Source of the DNA: Pseudomonas sp. GD03858
GTDB taxonomy: Bacteria > Pseudomonadota > Gammaproteobacteria > Pseudomonadales > Pseudomonadaceae
Length of the DNA: 64,000 nt
Direction of reading: 5' to 3'
NCBI RefSeq assembly: GCF_029840925.1
Contig: NZ_JAOCDM010000004.1
Coordinates: 43,689 to 107,688, forward strand
Shown piece after piece: positions 18,901-24,801 of the stretch. A program made the position numbers and the translations under genes. Every line of letters starts with the position of its first letter. Position 1 is the first letter of the stretch. Below the pieces are notes generated by a model that saw only the letters and a program-made list of their open reading frames with translations, did no database searches and was not told the origin of the DNA.

Positions 18901-21174
18901 GCCGGCACTGCCGTTCTTGACCAGCGCGCCGGTACCGCTGATGACCCCGCCCAGGGTGGTGGCGCTGGTACCCAGCAAGTCGAGGGTGTTGGCGCCGAGA
19001 TTGACCGCGTTGCCCAGGTTGACCGCAGTACTGGCGTCGAGGCTGGCGTTGCCGCCCAGGGTCAGCGCACCGCTGCCCAGCGCGTTGCTGTGCCCGACGG
19101 TGAGCTTGCCAGTGTTGAGCGTCAGGCCGCCGCTGAAGGTGCTGTTGCCGTTCAGGGTCAGGTCGCCGGCGCCATTCTTGACCAGGGCGCCGGTGCCGCT
19201 GATGACGCCGCCCAGGGTCATGGCGCTGGTGCCGAGCAGGTCGAGGGTATTGGCCCCGAGGGCAATCGCATTGCCCAGGCTGACCGCGCCGCTGGCATCG
19301 AGACTGGCATTGCCGGTCAGGGCCAGGCCACTGGTGCCAAGCGCGGCGCTGTTGCCGAGGGTGAGCTTGCCGGCGCCGAGCGTGGTGGTGCCGCTGTAGG
19401 TGTTGACGCCATTGAGGATCAGGTCGGCCGCCCCGTTCTTGGTCAGACCGCCCGTACCACTGATGACGCCGTTCAAGGTCGCCGCGTTGCTGCCCGGCAG
19501 CGTGAGGGTGTTGCCGCCCAAAGCGATGGCGTTGCCCAGCGTGAGCGGCGCACTGCTGTCGAGCGTGCCATTGCCGGTGAGGGTCAGGGCGCCGGAGCCA
19601 AGCGCGCCGTCATTGCCTAGCGTGAGGATGCCGCCGGCCAGCGTGGTACCGCCGCTGAAGGTGTTGAGGCCGTTCAGCGTCAGGTTGCCGGTGCCGCTCT
19701 TGGCCAGCGAGCCAGTGCCGCTGAGCACGCCGCCAAGCGTCAGGGCGTTGCTGCCGGGCAGCGTCAACGCCGCGTTCAGGGTCACGGCGTTGTTCAGCAC
19801 CAGTGGTACGCTGCCTTGCAGGCTGCCGGCGCCGCTGACGGTCAGGCCACCGCTGCCCAGCGCCGCGGCGCTGGTGAGGTTGAGGCCGCCAGCGGCCAAG
19901 GTGGTGCCGCCGCTGTAGGTATTGGTGCCGCCCAAGGTAAGCAGGCCGGCACCGGTCTTGGTCAGGCCGCCGACCCCGGAGATCACGCCATTGAGGCCCA
20001 TGTCCGTGGCGCCGCCGACGTTCAACCCGGCATTGAGCGTCAGGTTGTTGGCCAGGTTCAGCCCGCCGACGGTACCCGCCAGGCCGCCGCCATTGACGGT
20101 GATGGCGCCGGTGCCGAACGCGCTGGCGTTGTCGAAGTTGAGCTGGCCATCGTTGAGGGTGGTCTGGGTGGTGCCGTTGAGCACCTGGCCGATCAGGCTC
20201 CAAGTGCCGGCGTCGACGATCAGCCGGTTGAAGTTGATGTAGTTGGCGGCGTTGATGGTGCCGCTGCCACTGGTACCGCTACCGCCACCAATGACGTTCT
20301 GCAGCGCCAGGGTGTTGGTGCCACCGGCGCCACCGTCGATCTTGCCCGCCGCCGCGAAGCCAAGGTTGGGGTTGCTGGTGACCAGCAACGCCACGCCGAT
20401 CCCCAGCCCGGCACTGACGCTGGAGCCGGTGATGGCGTTGAAGCGGTTGGTGCTGCCGGCCCCCATCGACAGGCTGCCGGTGATGGACCCCGCGTTGGTG
20501 AAGGTGTTGCCCGTCGTGGAAGCTTCGAACGCCGCCCGCCCGAGGATGGTGCCGGTGTTGGTGAAAATCACCCTGCTGCCGCCGGTCACCGCGATCACCG
20601 GGGTGTCCTCGCTCAAGATCGAAAGCCCCGCCAGGGCCGAGGAACCGATCGACCCGGCGTTGCTGATGGTGGTAGTGCCGCTCGCGCCGTTGCGGGCATC
20701 CAGCGCCATGCCGGTAAGGTTGAGCAGGTTCAGGCCCAGCAAGGCACCCGTGCCTTTGATCACCCCAGAGGCATTGTTGGTAATGGTCAGGTTGCCGCTG
20801 TTGCCGGTGTTGCCCATCAGCACCGCTGTGGACTGGATGCTCAGCAAGCCCAGCAAGGTCGGATCGATGGTGCCGGAGTTGGTCAGCGTGTTGCCAGTAC
20901 CCGCCAGCGACAGCGAGGTGCCGCCGACGCCCAGCAAGGTGCCCAACGAGGCGCCTGGGTTGACGGTCACGTTGAGGTTGTTGCCGCCATTGGTATAGCT
21001 CGGCGCCAGCGGGTTGGCCGCGCCGTTGCAGGTGATCGTGGCGCCTGCCGCGGAACAGACGGCCAGCGCCTGCTCACTGCTCAGGCCGAAGGCCAAGGTT
21101 CCGACGGCCAGGCTGACGGCAAGCGACAATTGCGAGATACGGGCGGGCGAACGGGGGGCGGCACGTCTGTCCAC
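6922..21174 (-). CDS. Giant autotransporter passenger with ~40 beta-strand (PATR) repeats
   Basis: 4,750 codons. It starts at GTG 21174, supported by AAGGAG seven bases upstream and a following signal peptide (about residues 1-38, ending EQALA). The N-terminal ~330 residues are a beta-helix-like region rich in NTGTI/NAGSI motifs. By hand count, about 40 copies of an ~85-residue autotransporter-associated beta-strand repeat follow (pattern GxLxKNGxxxLTLxGxNTYSGGTxLNAGTLxLG). Four ~245-residue sectors with WDG...NGxxDGGxGxW...NTNWTDxNG occur at about 14.6-15.3, 10.9-11.6, 9.0-9.7 and 7.6-8.4 kb. A 1,299-bp higher-order repeat occupies about 16.1-18.7 kb. The protein is almost pure Gly/Asn/Thr/Ser/Leu/Ala and has no protease triad that I can see, so an adhesin or biofilm role is inferred. 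The frame shifts at about 6990, ends out of frame at 6922, and never reaches the beta-barrel. The intact product would be about 5,090 residues. Confidence 0.92.
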   Translation of the reverse strand: MDRRAAPRSPARISQLSLAVSLAVGTLAFGLSSEQALAVCSAAGATITCNGAANPLAPSYTNGGNNLNVTVNPGASLGTLLGVGGTSLSLAGTGNTLTNSGTIDPTLLGLLSIQSTAVLMGNTGNSGNLTITNNASGVIKGTGALLGLNLLNLTGMALDARNGASGTTTISNAGSIGSSALAGLSILSEDTPVIAVTGGSRVIFTNTGTILGRAAFEASTTGNTFTNAGSITGSLSMGAGSTNRFNAITGSSVSAGLGIGVALLVTSNPNLGFAAAGKIDGGAGGTNTLALQNVIGGGSGTSGSGTINAANYINFNRLIVDAGTWSLIGQVLNGTTQTTLNDGQLNFDNASAFGTGAITVNGGGLAGTVGGLNLANNLTLNAGLNVGGATDMGLNGVISGVGGLTKTGAGLLTLGGTNTYSGGTTLAAGGLNLTSAAALGSGGLTVSGAGSLQGSVPLVLNNAVTLNAALTLPGSNALTLGGVLSGTGSLAKSGTGNLTLNGLNTFSGGTTLAGGILTLGNDGALGSGALTLTGNGTLDSSAPLTLGNAIALGGNTLTLPGSNAATLNGVISGTGGLTKNGAADLILNGVNTYSGTTTLGAGKLTLGNSAALGTSGLALTGNASLDASGAVSLGNAIALGANTLDLLGTSAMTLGGVISGTGALVKNGAGDLTLNGNSTFSGGLTLNTGKLTVGHSNALGSGALTLGGNASLDASTAVNLGNAVNLGANTLDLLGTSATTLGGVISGTGALVKNGSAGLTLNGNNTFSGGTTLNSGVLTVGNNNALGTGALTLGGNASLDAGVAVNLGNAINLAGNTLTLAGTSATTLGGVISGTGALIKNGSTNLTLGGANTYSGGLNLNAGTLTLASAAALGTGDLTVGGASTLANAVAMTLSNGVNLGADLTLAGANNLNLAGNLSGTGGLIKNGSASLTLSGANTHSGVTALNAGTLVLGSNTALGSGALNAAANTTLDTSVAGLNIANGLTLAGNLNLPGSNDLTLSGVIAGVGGITKGGNTSLTLTGANTNSGSTFLNSGTLVVGSNTALGTGTLNTAAGTHLDASTAVSLANNAIIAGPLTIDGSADLGLSGVLSGIGSLVKNGNASLTLSGNNVFTNGTQLNAGTLILGSNTALGIGGLTLGGNANLDTSSAVAVTNSISLGANTLTVLGSNATTLTGQISGTGALVKSGSAGLTLNGNNTFSGGTTLNAGTLTLGNSNALGTGALTLGGNASLDGSGALNLGNAINLAGNTLTLAGSNATTLGGVIGGTGGLVKNGASNLTLSGANTFSGGLDLNAGTLTLASAAALGTGALNIGGVATLANSTAMTLNNAINLGADLSLPTTSNLTLAGTLSGTGGLIKSGSATLTLSGNNTHSGTTALNAGTLVLGSNTALGTGALNAANNTTLDTSVAGLNIGNALNLAGNFILPGSNDLTLSGTIAGNGGITKNGATTLTLTGNNSNSGLTRLNDGTLVVGSNTALGTGTLNTLAGTHLDASTAVSLANGVTIAGPLTIDGGADLALGGVVSGIGSLIKNGNANLTLSGNNIYTNGTQLNAGTLTLGSNTALGIGALTLGGNANLDASTAVAVTNGIGLGGNTLTVLGSNATTLGGLISGSGALVKNGSAGLTLNGNNTYSGGTTLNAGLLTLGNNNAIGSGALSVGGNASLEGSAALNLGNAINLGAGATLTLPGSSNTTLGGVISGTGALTKNGSSNLTLSGANTFSGGLNLNAGTLTLANATALGTGALNVTGASTLANSSALTLGNNVNLGANLTLGGSSNLTLGGVLAGTGGLIKNGVSDLTLTGNNTFSGAIDLQGGSISTVGGAALGNTSGVNVGAGASLNLGASASIGGLTGAGTVNLGAGSDLSVGGNNLNGVFSGVLAGSGGLIKQGTGSLELSGTNVFGGNTTVNAGLLNVTGSLASASVQVNSGASLGGTGSLLGALDIANGAHLLANSGATLGTGALTLHSGSILDFGLGSPATGGTALVNVNGNLTLDGTLNVTDLGGFGTGIYRLFDYTGALVDNGLLVGNVPGAMLPGDLQVQTSIGSQVNLLVGGATGTVQFWDGGQNVPNGVIDGGNGTWNGSNTNWTDVNGVLNGSWANDFAVFQGTAGDVTVVGTQAATGLQFVTNGYRLIGAGGLDLVNGSNGAFAVRVDPGVTATLNIGLSGSGQLAKLDSGTLVLNGANSYTGGTLFNGGTVVVGNNSAFGTGSVSTANGTTLDSNTAVTLGNAFNLSGALTVAGSADLGLSGVVSGLGSLVKGGGANLTLGSANTYSGGTSLGAGTLTLGNAQALGTSGLAVTGASSLDTTGNLALGNTIALNANLTLPGSNDLTLNGALSGSGGLIKAGAGTLTLNGSNSQQGSTSLNGGALVVGSNTALGTGALNAVGGTTLSSNASVTLANQINLAGNLTIAGAQNLTLGGSIGGVGGLTKIGSGTLTLNGANGNLGNTNLNAGTLVLGSTTALGLGQLNAAAGTTLDSNTALSIGNTVNLGGGVTIAGSNNLELGGLVTGAGNLTKNGAANLTLSGANTLTGGVTLNAGTLTLGNNQALGTGTLTVGGASELATLGALTLANQVTLNDTLSLIGNDNLALNGVISGTGGLSKTGSGNLTLGAANTYQGTTTLGAGTLTLGNNTALGTGSLAVTGNSTLATIGVLQVANAIGLGTGVTLGVNNTQTLTLDGVISGAGALNKLGAGQLVLNGNNTYAGGTSLQAGSLLLGNAGALGSGALTVNGAASLDASQALVLVNAVNLAGGNLTLGGSQALTLNGVVSGSNGLIKNGAATLTLNGNNTYSGGTSLNAGTLVVGSNTALGSGDLSTDANTSLDAGGAGVTLANNVHLGGTLNLPGSADLTLTGVVDGVGGLNKSGSATLTLNGANNYLGGTTLGAGRLVVGNDNALGQGALTVAGASTLSSGTGTTLANNVTLNAGLTVDGGNDLTLNGVLNGTAGLTKNGSGNLTLNGNNGYQGGTQLNAGRLTLGSSGALGTGTLAVTADATLANSAPMALGNTIALSNGANLTVEAANALILSGDLGGSGNLVKTGVDDLTLVGVKTFTGNVDIQAGSLTTLGSGVLANVDTVNVGASGQLNLNGNASLGSLTGSGQVDVGIGSVLSLGSNNLSSTFAGGLNGLGGLTKVGSGTLTLTGTSNLADNTQVNAGTLKVDGTLGSNLLTVASGATLTGSGTANATVVISNGGHLAGQSGATLGLGSLVLNSGSIVDVGLGAPSTGGTALFNVGGNLTLDGTLNVGSIGGFGNGVYRIFDYAGSLTDNGLDFGSLPLGVGLGDVSLQTVLANQVNLLVSAAGLNIQFWDGSQSVPNGQVDGGTGVWNAGNTNWTDLNGVLNTTWGSTFAVFQGTPGDVTVEGSQTVNGLQFVSDGYRLLAGTGGALDLINGSGGDTSVRVDPGATATLDVGLSGVGKLNKLDTGTLVLNGNNSYSGGTLLSGGTLIVGHNAAMGSGALDTTAGTTLDSNASVTLGNAITLAGPLNIAGSNDLALNGNIGGTGGLVKAGNARLALAGNNTFAGNTALNGGTLVLGANTALGTGNLSTAAGTSLDSSQAVTLANNVSTTGDLTVLGSNDLTLSGTVAGTGRLIKTGTARFALMGANTYSGGTELQTGTLVVGNNAALGTGGLEVTGNANLDSASAVTLANPVNVSGVLNVLGSNDLHLAGVLSGAGELNKSGLADLTLSGNNTFSGILNILSGSLSTIGTTALGTQSQLNVSSGASLNLDGNTSLGDIGGTGAIQIAAGNSLNVEGGVFDGNISGSGTLNKLGIDTLALNGANSHTGTTNVQGGGLKVDGSLASGAVNVASGASLSGAGSLGGAVTVANGGNLAAVSGSTLNAGNLVLDSGANFNASLGAPSTGGTPLVNVANDLTLGGTLNVADIGGFGAGVYRLFAYGGSLVNNGMSFGTTPVPVTDLTVQTAVANQVNLVVGGASNVLFWDGSQSVANGVIDGGSGTWDATNTNWTDANGVLNSTWNDTFAVFQNTAGTVTVNGSHNITGLQFVTDGYVLNAGVGGELLGNGATNLRVDNGVTATLNVALNGTGSVAKQDAGTLVLNAANGYSGGTALNGGTLVVGNDSALGSGVLTAAGGTTLDSNTAVTLANDTVLNGALAIAGSNALTLGGVVSGSGGLIKNGNGVLTLNGANSYSGGTQINAGSVVGNTTSLQGAILNNAALTFEQNANGSYTGNLTGNGTLAKNGTGELLLTGVNTFTGAASVNAGSLLVNGRLDSATVQVATGARLGGSGTYGGAVQIANGATLAAGQSATPLTVGSLDLSSGSALDFSLGAPAASTTVVKVNGNLVLDGTLNITDAGGFGTGVYQLFNYGGTLTNNGLVFGAIPGSVALGDLSLQTAIANQINLVVQNVGEDLQFWNGGKTNPDGSIGGGSGTWGPNTGWTNASGTSNEGWSGGYAVFGGTAGTVTVVGNQSFDGLQFLSDGYQVVPGSGGSLTPVNGADGSLAPVRVNAGATATVSAPLVGTGGIEKLDAGTLILAGANTYSGGTTVSGGTLVGNTTSLQGNILNNASLVFAQGSNGTFNGTLSGTGTTTKQGGGTLLLTGNQPFSGAFNVNQGVLQVGDAANPGSNLGAQVTVANGAALTGNGTVAGLTNNGTVLPGPAGNLNVSGNFTNGASGTLVIDLGTSPVNYLNVGGTANLGGSLMVANLASGNGQYTVVSAAGGVNGTFATTNLANSAFLNSSLDYGANQVTLSVSRNGNSFADVAATGNQRGHRPEQRRRTGHTGGKPAAAG
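16063..18660 (-). repeat. 1,299-bp higher-order repeat, two full copies (coding)
   Basis: Inside the passenger, a block of five consecutive PATR units recurs at exactly 1,299 bp (433 codons). Landmarks pair as follows: GGTGGGTGCC at 16701 and 18000; GCTGGTGTCC at 16951 and 18250; the end of the GCGCTGCCG(T/C)TCTT segment at 16320 and 17619, with a third at 18918. The order of signature units (NT-SGGL, NTHSG, NTNSG/NSNSG, N-TNG, NT-SGGT) is the same in both copies. A third copy is only partial. This points to in-frame segmental duplication. Confidence 0.8.
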
Positions 21175-21544
21175 GGAGAGCTCCTTCGTGGATCAGGCAA
21201 TTCAGTCCTTGAATGCGTGTACTGCGGGGTGCAAGCGAGACGCGAAACACGCGACGGCCGAAACGCCTGATCAATGGCTAACAGGTTTCCTTTGCAGGAA
21301 TGTGTAGCCGCTCAGGAGCCGGGAGTAAGGCGTCGGAGCCGATCAAATGGTGTTAATACTTTGTCGAGGCGGCACGTGATTCGCGGGTTTCAGCCACTTG
21401 TCCATTGGATCCAACCGACGAACGGTCAGCTATTGAGCTCCTATGGGAGCAGGTTTACCCGCGAACGCGTTACTCGGCGCAACGGCATATTCGCGGGTAG
21501 ACCCGCTCCCACAGGCTCTGTTTTGTGCCCACGGAGCGCCAGGG
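21175..21544. other. Upstream region of the autotransporter with a REP pair
   Basis: 370 bp lie between the autotransporter start and the 3' end of the YkgJ-type gene. The part nearest the gene should hold its promoter; I see no convincing -35/-10 pair. An inverted REP pair (GGGAGCAGGTTTACCCGCGA at the left, CGCGGGTAGACCCGCTCCCA at the right) occupies 21444-21513. Confidence 0.6.
21444..21513. repeat. REP pair (inverted)
   Basis: Facing palindromes with GGGAGCAGGTTTACCCGCGA and its imperfect reverse complement at the other end, between the YkgJ-type gene's stop and the autotransporter promoter region. Confidence 0.78.
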
Positions 21545-21928
21545 TCAGGCGACCTCCGCCCCATCGTCCGGCCAGTGGGGTTCGTTGGCGCCAGGTGGCG
21601 TCAGCGGCGGCAGGCCGTAGGCCGCGCGGGCATCATCGCAACTGGGGTTGTGCACACCGTTTTCCCACGACGCCTCGAACTCGCGGCATGGGCTGGAGCG
21701 GTTCTCGTAGATGGAGCACGCCACTTGCGTGCCGATCTCGCCGCCCAGGCTGACGCAACGGCAGGGCTTGGCGTCGGTGCCGATCATGGCGACACGGGTC
21801 GGGTTGATCTGTACCACCAGATCGTCGGGCACCACACCGCCAGCGGACTGGCACTCGCCCCAGAAGAAAGACACACGAAAGTAGCCGCAGCAGGCGCCGC
21901 AGGTCAGGCAAGGATTCTGTTCGGACAT
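21545..21928 (-). CDS. YkgJ-family cysteine-cluster protein
   Basis: A 127-residue protein with the Cys arrangement of the YkgJ/Fe-S-oxidoreductase-like zinc or iron binding family. CLTCGACCGYF opens the protein (Cys7, Cys10, Cys13, Cys14), then PCRCVSL, a third CSIYENRSSPCREFE element, and a final Cys near NPSCDDARAAYGLPPL. The CxIYxxRPxxCR-type block is the family hallmark. Members are small cytosolic metal-binding proteins of mostly unknown function. A second family member lies at 35558-36292. It appears to be transcribed alone. Confidence 0.85.
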   Translation of the reverse strand: MSEQNPCLTCGACCGYFRVSFFWGECQSAGGVVPDDLVVQINPTRVAMIGTDAKPCRCVSLGGEIGTQVACSIYENRSSPCREFEASWENGVHNPSCDDARAAYGLPPLTPPGANEPHWPDDGAEVA

Positions 21929-22018
21929 GATGGCCAGGAAGGGAGGTTGTTGTTATCCGGGCGAGCGCCCGCGGCGCTATTTGTAATCCAGGCGCGAACG
22001 GCTGAGAAGAGGGGCAAT

Positions 22019-22046
22019 GAAAAAAAGACGGCCGCTTATCGCGGCC
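22019..22046 (-). terminator. Intrinsic terminator after alaC
   Basis: On the minus strand a GGCCGC-GATAA-GCGGCC hairpin is followed by GTC and a run of Ts (As at 22020-22026 on the plus strand). It lies about 150 bases beyond the alaC stop, after the heptamer array. Confidence 0.7.
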
Positions 22047-22140
22047 TCAAGCGGTTAGCGACAAGCGGCAAGAAAAAGCGCTGTGTCTTCCCTACCCCGC
22101 TCATATGGAAAGCCGCAAGAAGGCTGTATTGCACAGATCG

Positions 22141-22189
22141 GCTTGCGGCTTGCGGCTTGGAGCTTGCGGCTTGGAGCTTGGAGCTTGCG
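22141..22189. repeat. Seven-copy tandem heptamer array
   Basis: Seven perfect-length heptamers, each GCTTGCG or GCTTGGA, run head to tail from 22141 to 22189. They stop two bases before the alaC stop codon, inside its 3' untranslated region. The order of variants is CG, CG, GA, CG, GA, GA, CG. Confidence 0.85.
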
Positions 22190-22191
22190 GC

Positions 22192-23400
22192 TTACTTGCC
22201 GGTCAGCCCATCGGCCCGGAACATCTGGCGGATACCGCGAATGGCCTGGCGGATGCGGTCCTGGTTCTCGATCAGGGCGAAGCGCACATGGTCATCGCCA
22301 TAGTCGCCAAAGCCGATGCCTGGAGACACGCAGACCTTGGCTTCGGCCAGCAGCTTCTTGGAAAACTCCAACGAGCCCAGGTGCGCGTACTGCTCGGGGA
22401 TCTTCGCCCAGACATACATCGACGCCTTGGGGTTCTCGACCATCCAGCCCAGCTCGTGCAGGCCCTTGACCAGCAGGTTGCGGCGCTGGCGATATTGCTC
22501 GGCGATGTCGCGCACGCACTGCTGGTCTCCTTCCAGCGCGGCGATGGCCGCGACCTGCAAGGGGGTGAAAGTGCCATAGTCGTGGTAGCTCTTGATCCGC
22601 GCCAGGGCGCTGACCAGCTCGGGGTTGCCGACCATGAAGCCGATACGCCAGCCGGCCATGTTGTAGCTCTTGGACAGGGTGAAGAACTCCACCGCGATGT
22701 CCTTGGCCCCCGGCACCTGCATGATCGACGGCGCCTTCCAGCCGTCGTAGACGATGTCGGCGTAGGCCAGGTCATGCACCACCAGCACATCGTACTGCTT
22801 GGCCAACGCCACCACGCGTTCGAAGAAATCCAGCTCGACGCACTGCGCGGTCGGGTTGGACGGGAAACCGAGGATCATCATCTTCGGCTTGGGGATCGAC
22901 TCGCGGATCGCGCGTTCCAGCTCGTTGAAGAAGTCCACCCCCGGCACCAGCGGCACCGACCGCACCTGGGCGCCGGCGATCACCGCGCCGTAGATGTGGA
23001 TCGGGTAGCTGGGGTTGGGCACCAGCACCGTGTCGCCGTGATCGAGGGTACCAAGCATCAGATGCGCCAGGCCCTCTTTCGAGCCAATGGTGACGATGGC
23101 TTCGCTTTCTGGGTCGATCTCGACCTCGTAGCGTTCCTTGTACCAGTTGGAGATGGCCCGGCGCAGGCGCGGGATGCCGCGCGAGGTGGAGTAACCATGA
23201 GTGTCTTCACGCTGGGCGACCTGCACCAGCTTCTCGACGATGTGCGGCGGCGTGGCGCCATCGGGGTTGCCCATGCTCAGGTCGATGATGTCCTCGCCAC
23301 GGCGGCGGGCGGCCATCTTGAGTTCGGCGGTGATATTGAAAACGTACGGGGGGAGACGATCGATGCGCGCGAAGCGGCGCGGCGAACCTGGGTTGGCCAT
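22192..23400 (-). CDS. alaC: Alanine/glutamate-pyruvate aminotransferase AlaC-like
   Basis: A 402-residue fold-type I PLP aminotransferase. It has the usual order: the [12 protein letters not shown]-terminal block, [25 protein letters not shown] (PLP- and substrate-contacting Asn), [12 protein letters not shown] (Asp210, partner of the PLP ring nitrogen) and [15 protein letters not shown] with the Schiff-base lysine Lys244. Length and motifs match the AlaC/YfdZ group, which makes alanine from pyruvate and glutamate. The start [10 protein letters not shown] has a TCCAGAGGAAAGC site upstream. It is followed by a heptamer repeat and a terminator, so it is monocistronic. Confidence 0.88.
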   Translation of the reverse strand: MANPGSPRRFARIDRLPPYVFNITAELKMAARRRGEDIIDLSMGNPDGATPPHIVEKLVQVAQREDTHGYSTSRGIPRLRRAISNWYKERYEVEIDPESEAIVTIGSKEGLAHLMLGTLDHGDTVLVPNPSYPIHIYGAVIAGAQVRSVPLVPGVDFFNELERAIRESIPKPKMMILGFPSNPTAQCVELDFFERVVALAKQYDVLVVHDLAYADIVYDGWKAPSIMQVPGAKDIAVEFFTLSKSYNMAGWRIGFMVGNPELVSALARIKSYHDYGTFTPLQVAAIAALEGDQQCVRDIAEQYRQRRNLLVKGLHELGWMVENPKASMYVWAKIPEQYAHLGSLEFSKKLLAEAKVCVSPGIGFGDYGDDHVRFALIENQDRIRQAIRGIRQMFRADGLTGK

Positions 23401-23494
23401 GCTTTCCTCTGGAGACGTAAGCGCCCGGAACCGTCCGAGCGACGCTGGCCGCTGTGGCGGCCGAAACAGAAGATAGCGGTATCGTCCTGGCCTT

Positions 23495-23524
23495 GTAAAG
23501 GGCGCCTGCGCAGGCGCCCTTTAC
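23495..23524 (-). terminator. 30-bp perfect palindrome after the hydrolase gene
   Basis: A perfect 30-bp palindrome with GTAAAGGGCGCCTGC as its left arm lies just beyond the stop of the hydrolase-like gene, between it and the start of alaC. It probably ends transcription of that gene, although no long U-run follows. Confidence 0.6.
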
Positions 23525-23528
23525 CCGG

Positions 23529-24668
23529 TCAACGTAGCGCCTTGTAGGTGCTCAGATCAAAACGCTGCAGGCTCAATCCAGCACTAGGATCGAGGTGCGC
23601 GCCCTGGACCTTGCTGAAGGTGGTACTGGTCGAGCCACGATGAACGAGGCGGTCATTGCGGTCGCCTTCGGTGACGACCGTGTAGGACTTGCTGCGCATG
23701 GCAACGTACTGCGAGTCCTGGTTGGCGATGACGCGGTGATAGTCCATCAACTGGCTGTCGCTCAAGCGCAGACACTTGTCCAGCTTGGCTCCCCAGCGCG
23801 TCAGGCACACCTCGGCAAAATGACGCACGATCAGTCCCGGCTCGGCGAGCTGCCTGCCACTGCCCGCGCCATCCAGCGATGCGTTGCCCACCAGCGTGGC
23901 ATGGCGCCCCGGCATCGGGAAAATGCGTTTACGGGTACTGCGCTGGACCGACGGAATCACGCAGGCAAAACCTCTGGAACGTTCATCGCGAGAGTAGAAG
24001 CCGACATATTCCTTGACGTTGCTGCCCAGTTGCACCCTATGGGGCTGGACGTTACCGGCCCCCGGCACCGGATCGATGGCGAAGATGTTCACCGCCACAT
24101 GCCTGAGCTCCGGATCGTTGGCCATGGCGTTGGCCATGGCGTTGGCCAGCATGTGGCAGCTGATACCACCGCGGCTCCAGCCCACCAGGTTGACCGTGGT
24201 CGGTATGCGCGGTCTGCGGAAAACGCTGATGATCTGCTCCTGCAATGCCTGTGGGGTGGGCTGGCGATTGCCGTAATTGTACTTGCGCCAGAACCACGAA
24301 CCATTGGAGGCCACCTCGGGAATGTTGACACCCGCGCGCCTGAGCGCCTCGTATTGGGCCTGGGTGAGCGTTTCGCGCTGCCACTGGCTCTTGCCCTTGA
24401 TGACCTGCAGAACGTGCGCGACGTTTTCCTCCCAACCTCGCCCGAACACCTGACCGGTCCAGTTGAAATACCCGCCTGGCTCGACGAACAGCGCGTCGTC
24501 CTGCATGTTGCCGCTCCCCGGTCCATCGACCGCGATCCAGTGCGCGAACTCCTTGCCCAGATCGTTGCTGGCCAGTGTCGAGACCAGCTCGCCATTCCAG
24601 AAATTCGGATTCGTGGTGTCGAATCGGTGAGAACCAGTACCGCAAAAGTAAGCTGTAAATACACTCAT
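23529..24668 (-). CDS. Orphan alpha/beta-hydrolase-like protein with GWSRGG elbow
   Basis: 379 residues from ATG 24668, preceded by AGGAG at 8 bases; the frame is open further upstream but crosses the cyoE terminator. Near the N-terminus is AYFCGTGSHRFD, reminiscent of the FDGTGN opening of DUF2235/Tle1-type hydrolases. A nucleophile elbow NLVGWSRGGISCHM has Ser165. FAIDPVPGAGN supplies a likely acidic residue, and MPGRHATLVGN or the later IVRHFAEVCL may supply the histidine. There is no signal peptide or membrane segment. I recall close relatives only in Pseudomonas and allied genera, without a firm function. A lipase or type VI-secreted phospholipase-like role is an inference from the fold motifs. 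No immunity, VgrG or adaptor gene is adjacent. It is isolated between alaC and the cyo operon by terminators on both sides. Confidence 0.62.
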   Translation of the reverse strand: MSVFTAYFCGTGSHRFDTTNPNFWNGELVSTLASNDLGKEFAHWIAVDGPGSGNMQDDALFVEPGGYFNWTGQVFGRGWEENVAHVLQVIKGKSQWQRETLTQAQYEALRRAGVNIPEVASNGSWFWRKYNYGNRQPTPQALQEQIISVFRRPRIPTTVNLVGWSRGGISCHMLANAMANAMANDPELRHVAVNIFAIDPVPGAGNVQPHRVQLGSNVKEYVGFYSRDERSRGFACVIPSVQRSTRKRIFPMPGRHATLVGNASLDGAGSGRQLAEPGLIVRHFAEVCLTRWGAKLDKCLRLSDSQLMDYHRVIANQDSQYVAMRSKSYTVVTEGDRNDRLVHRGSTSTTFSKVQGAHLDPSAGLSLQRFDLSTYKALR

Positions 24669-24750
24669 TTGCCTGACTCCTCTGTTGTAGGAGTGGGAAG
24701 AATGCGCTTGCGGTGTAGGCACCATCAGTTGGAAGCCGTGCCTGAAGATC

Positions 24751-24785
24751 AAAAAAAACCCCGGCACAAGGCCGGGGCTTTTCTT
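24751..24785. terminator. Intrinsic terminator after cyoE
   Basis: A CCCCGGC-ACAAG-GCCGGGG hairpin (24759-24777) is followed on the minus strand by eight Ts (As at 24751-24758). It ends the cyo operon. The short T-rich stretch on the plus side makes it potentially bidirectional. Confidence 0.88.
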
Positions 24786-24801
24786 GCAACAGGTAGCGGT
24801 A

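Noticed and set aside
6868..19620. Very long plus-strand open frames (up to 1,544, 1,295 and 1,008 codons) opposite the autotransporter
   Set aside because: They mirror the repetitive GC-rich passenger. Their products are low-complexity Ala/Gly/Val/Gln sequences with no domain, no signal peptide and no ribosome sites. The minus strand has a signal peptide, a ribosome site and a known repeat family.
21141..23400. CRISPR-like array suggested by short tandem repeats near 22141
   Set aside because: The repeats are 7-mers without spacers, and there are no cas genes.
23529..24668. Complete type VI secretion effector-immunity module
   Set aside because: No VgrG, PAAR, adaptor or candidate immunity gene is adjacent, so only the orphan hydrolase can be claimed.
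24669..24767. Longer N-terminus for the hydrolase-like gene
   Set aside because: The extension runs back through the cyoE terminator hairpin region and has no ribosome site. ATG 24668 has AGGAG at the right distance.
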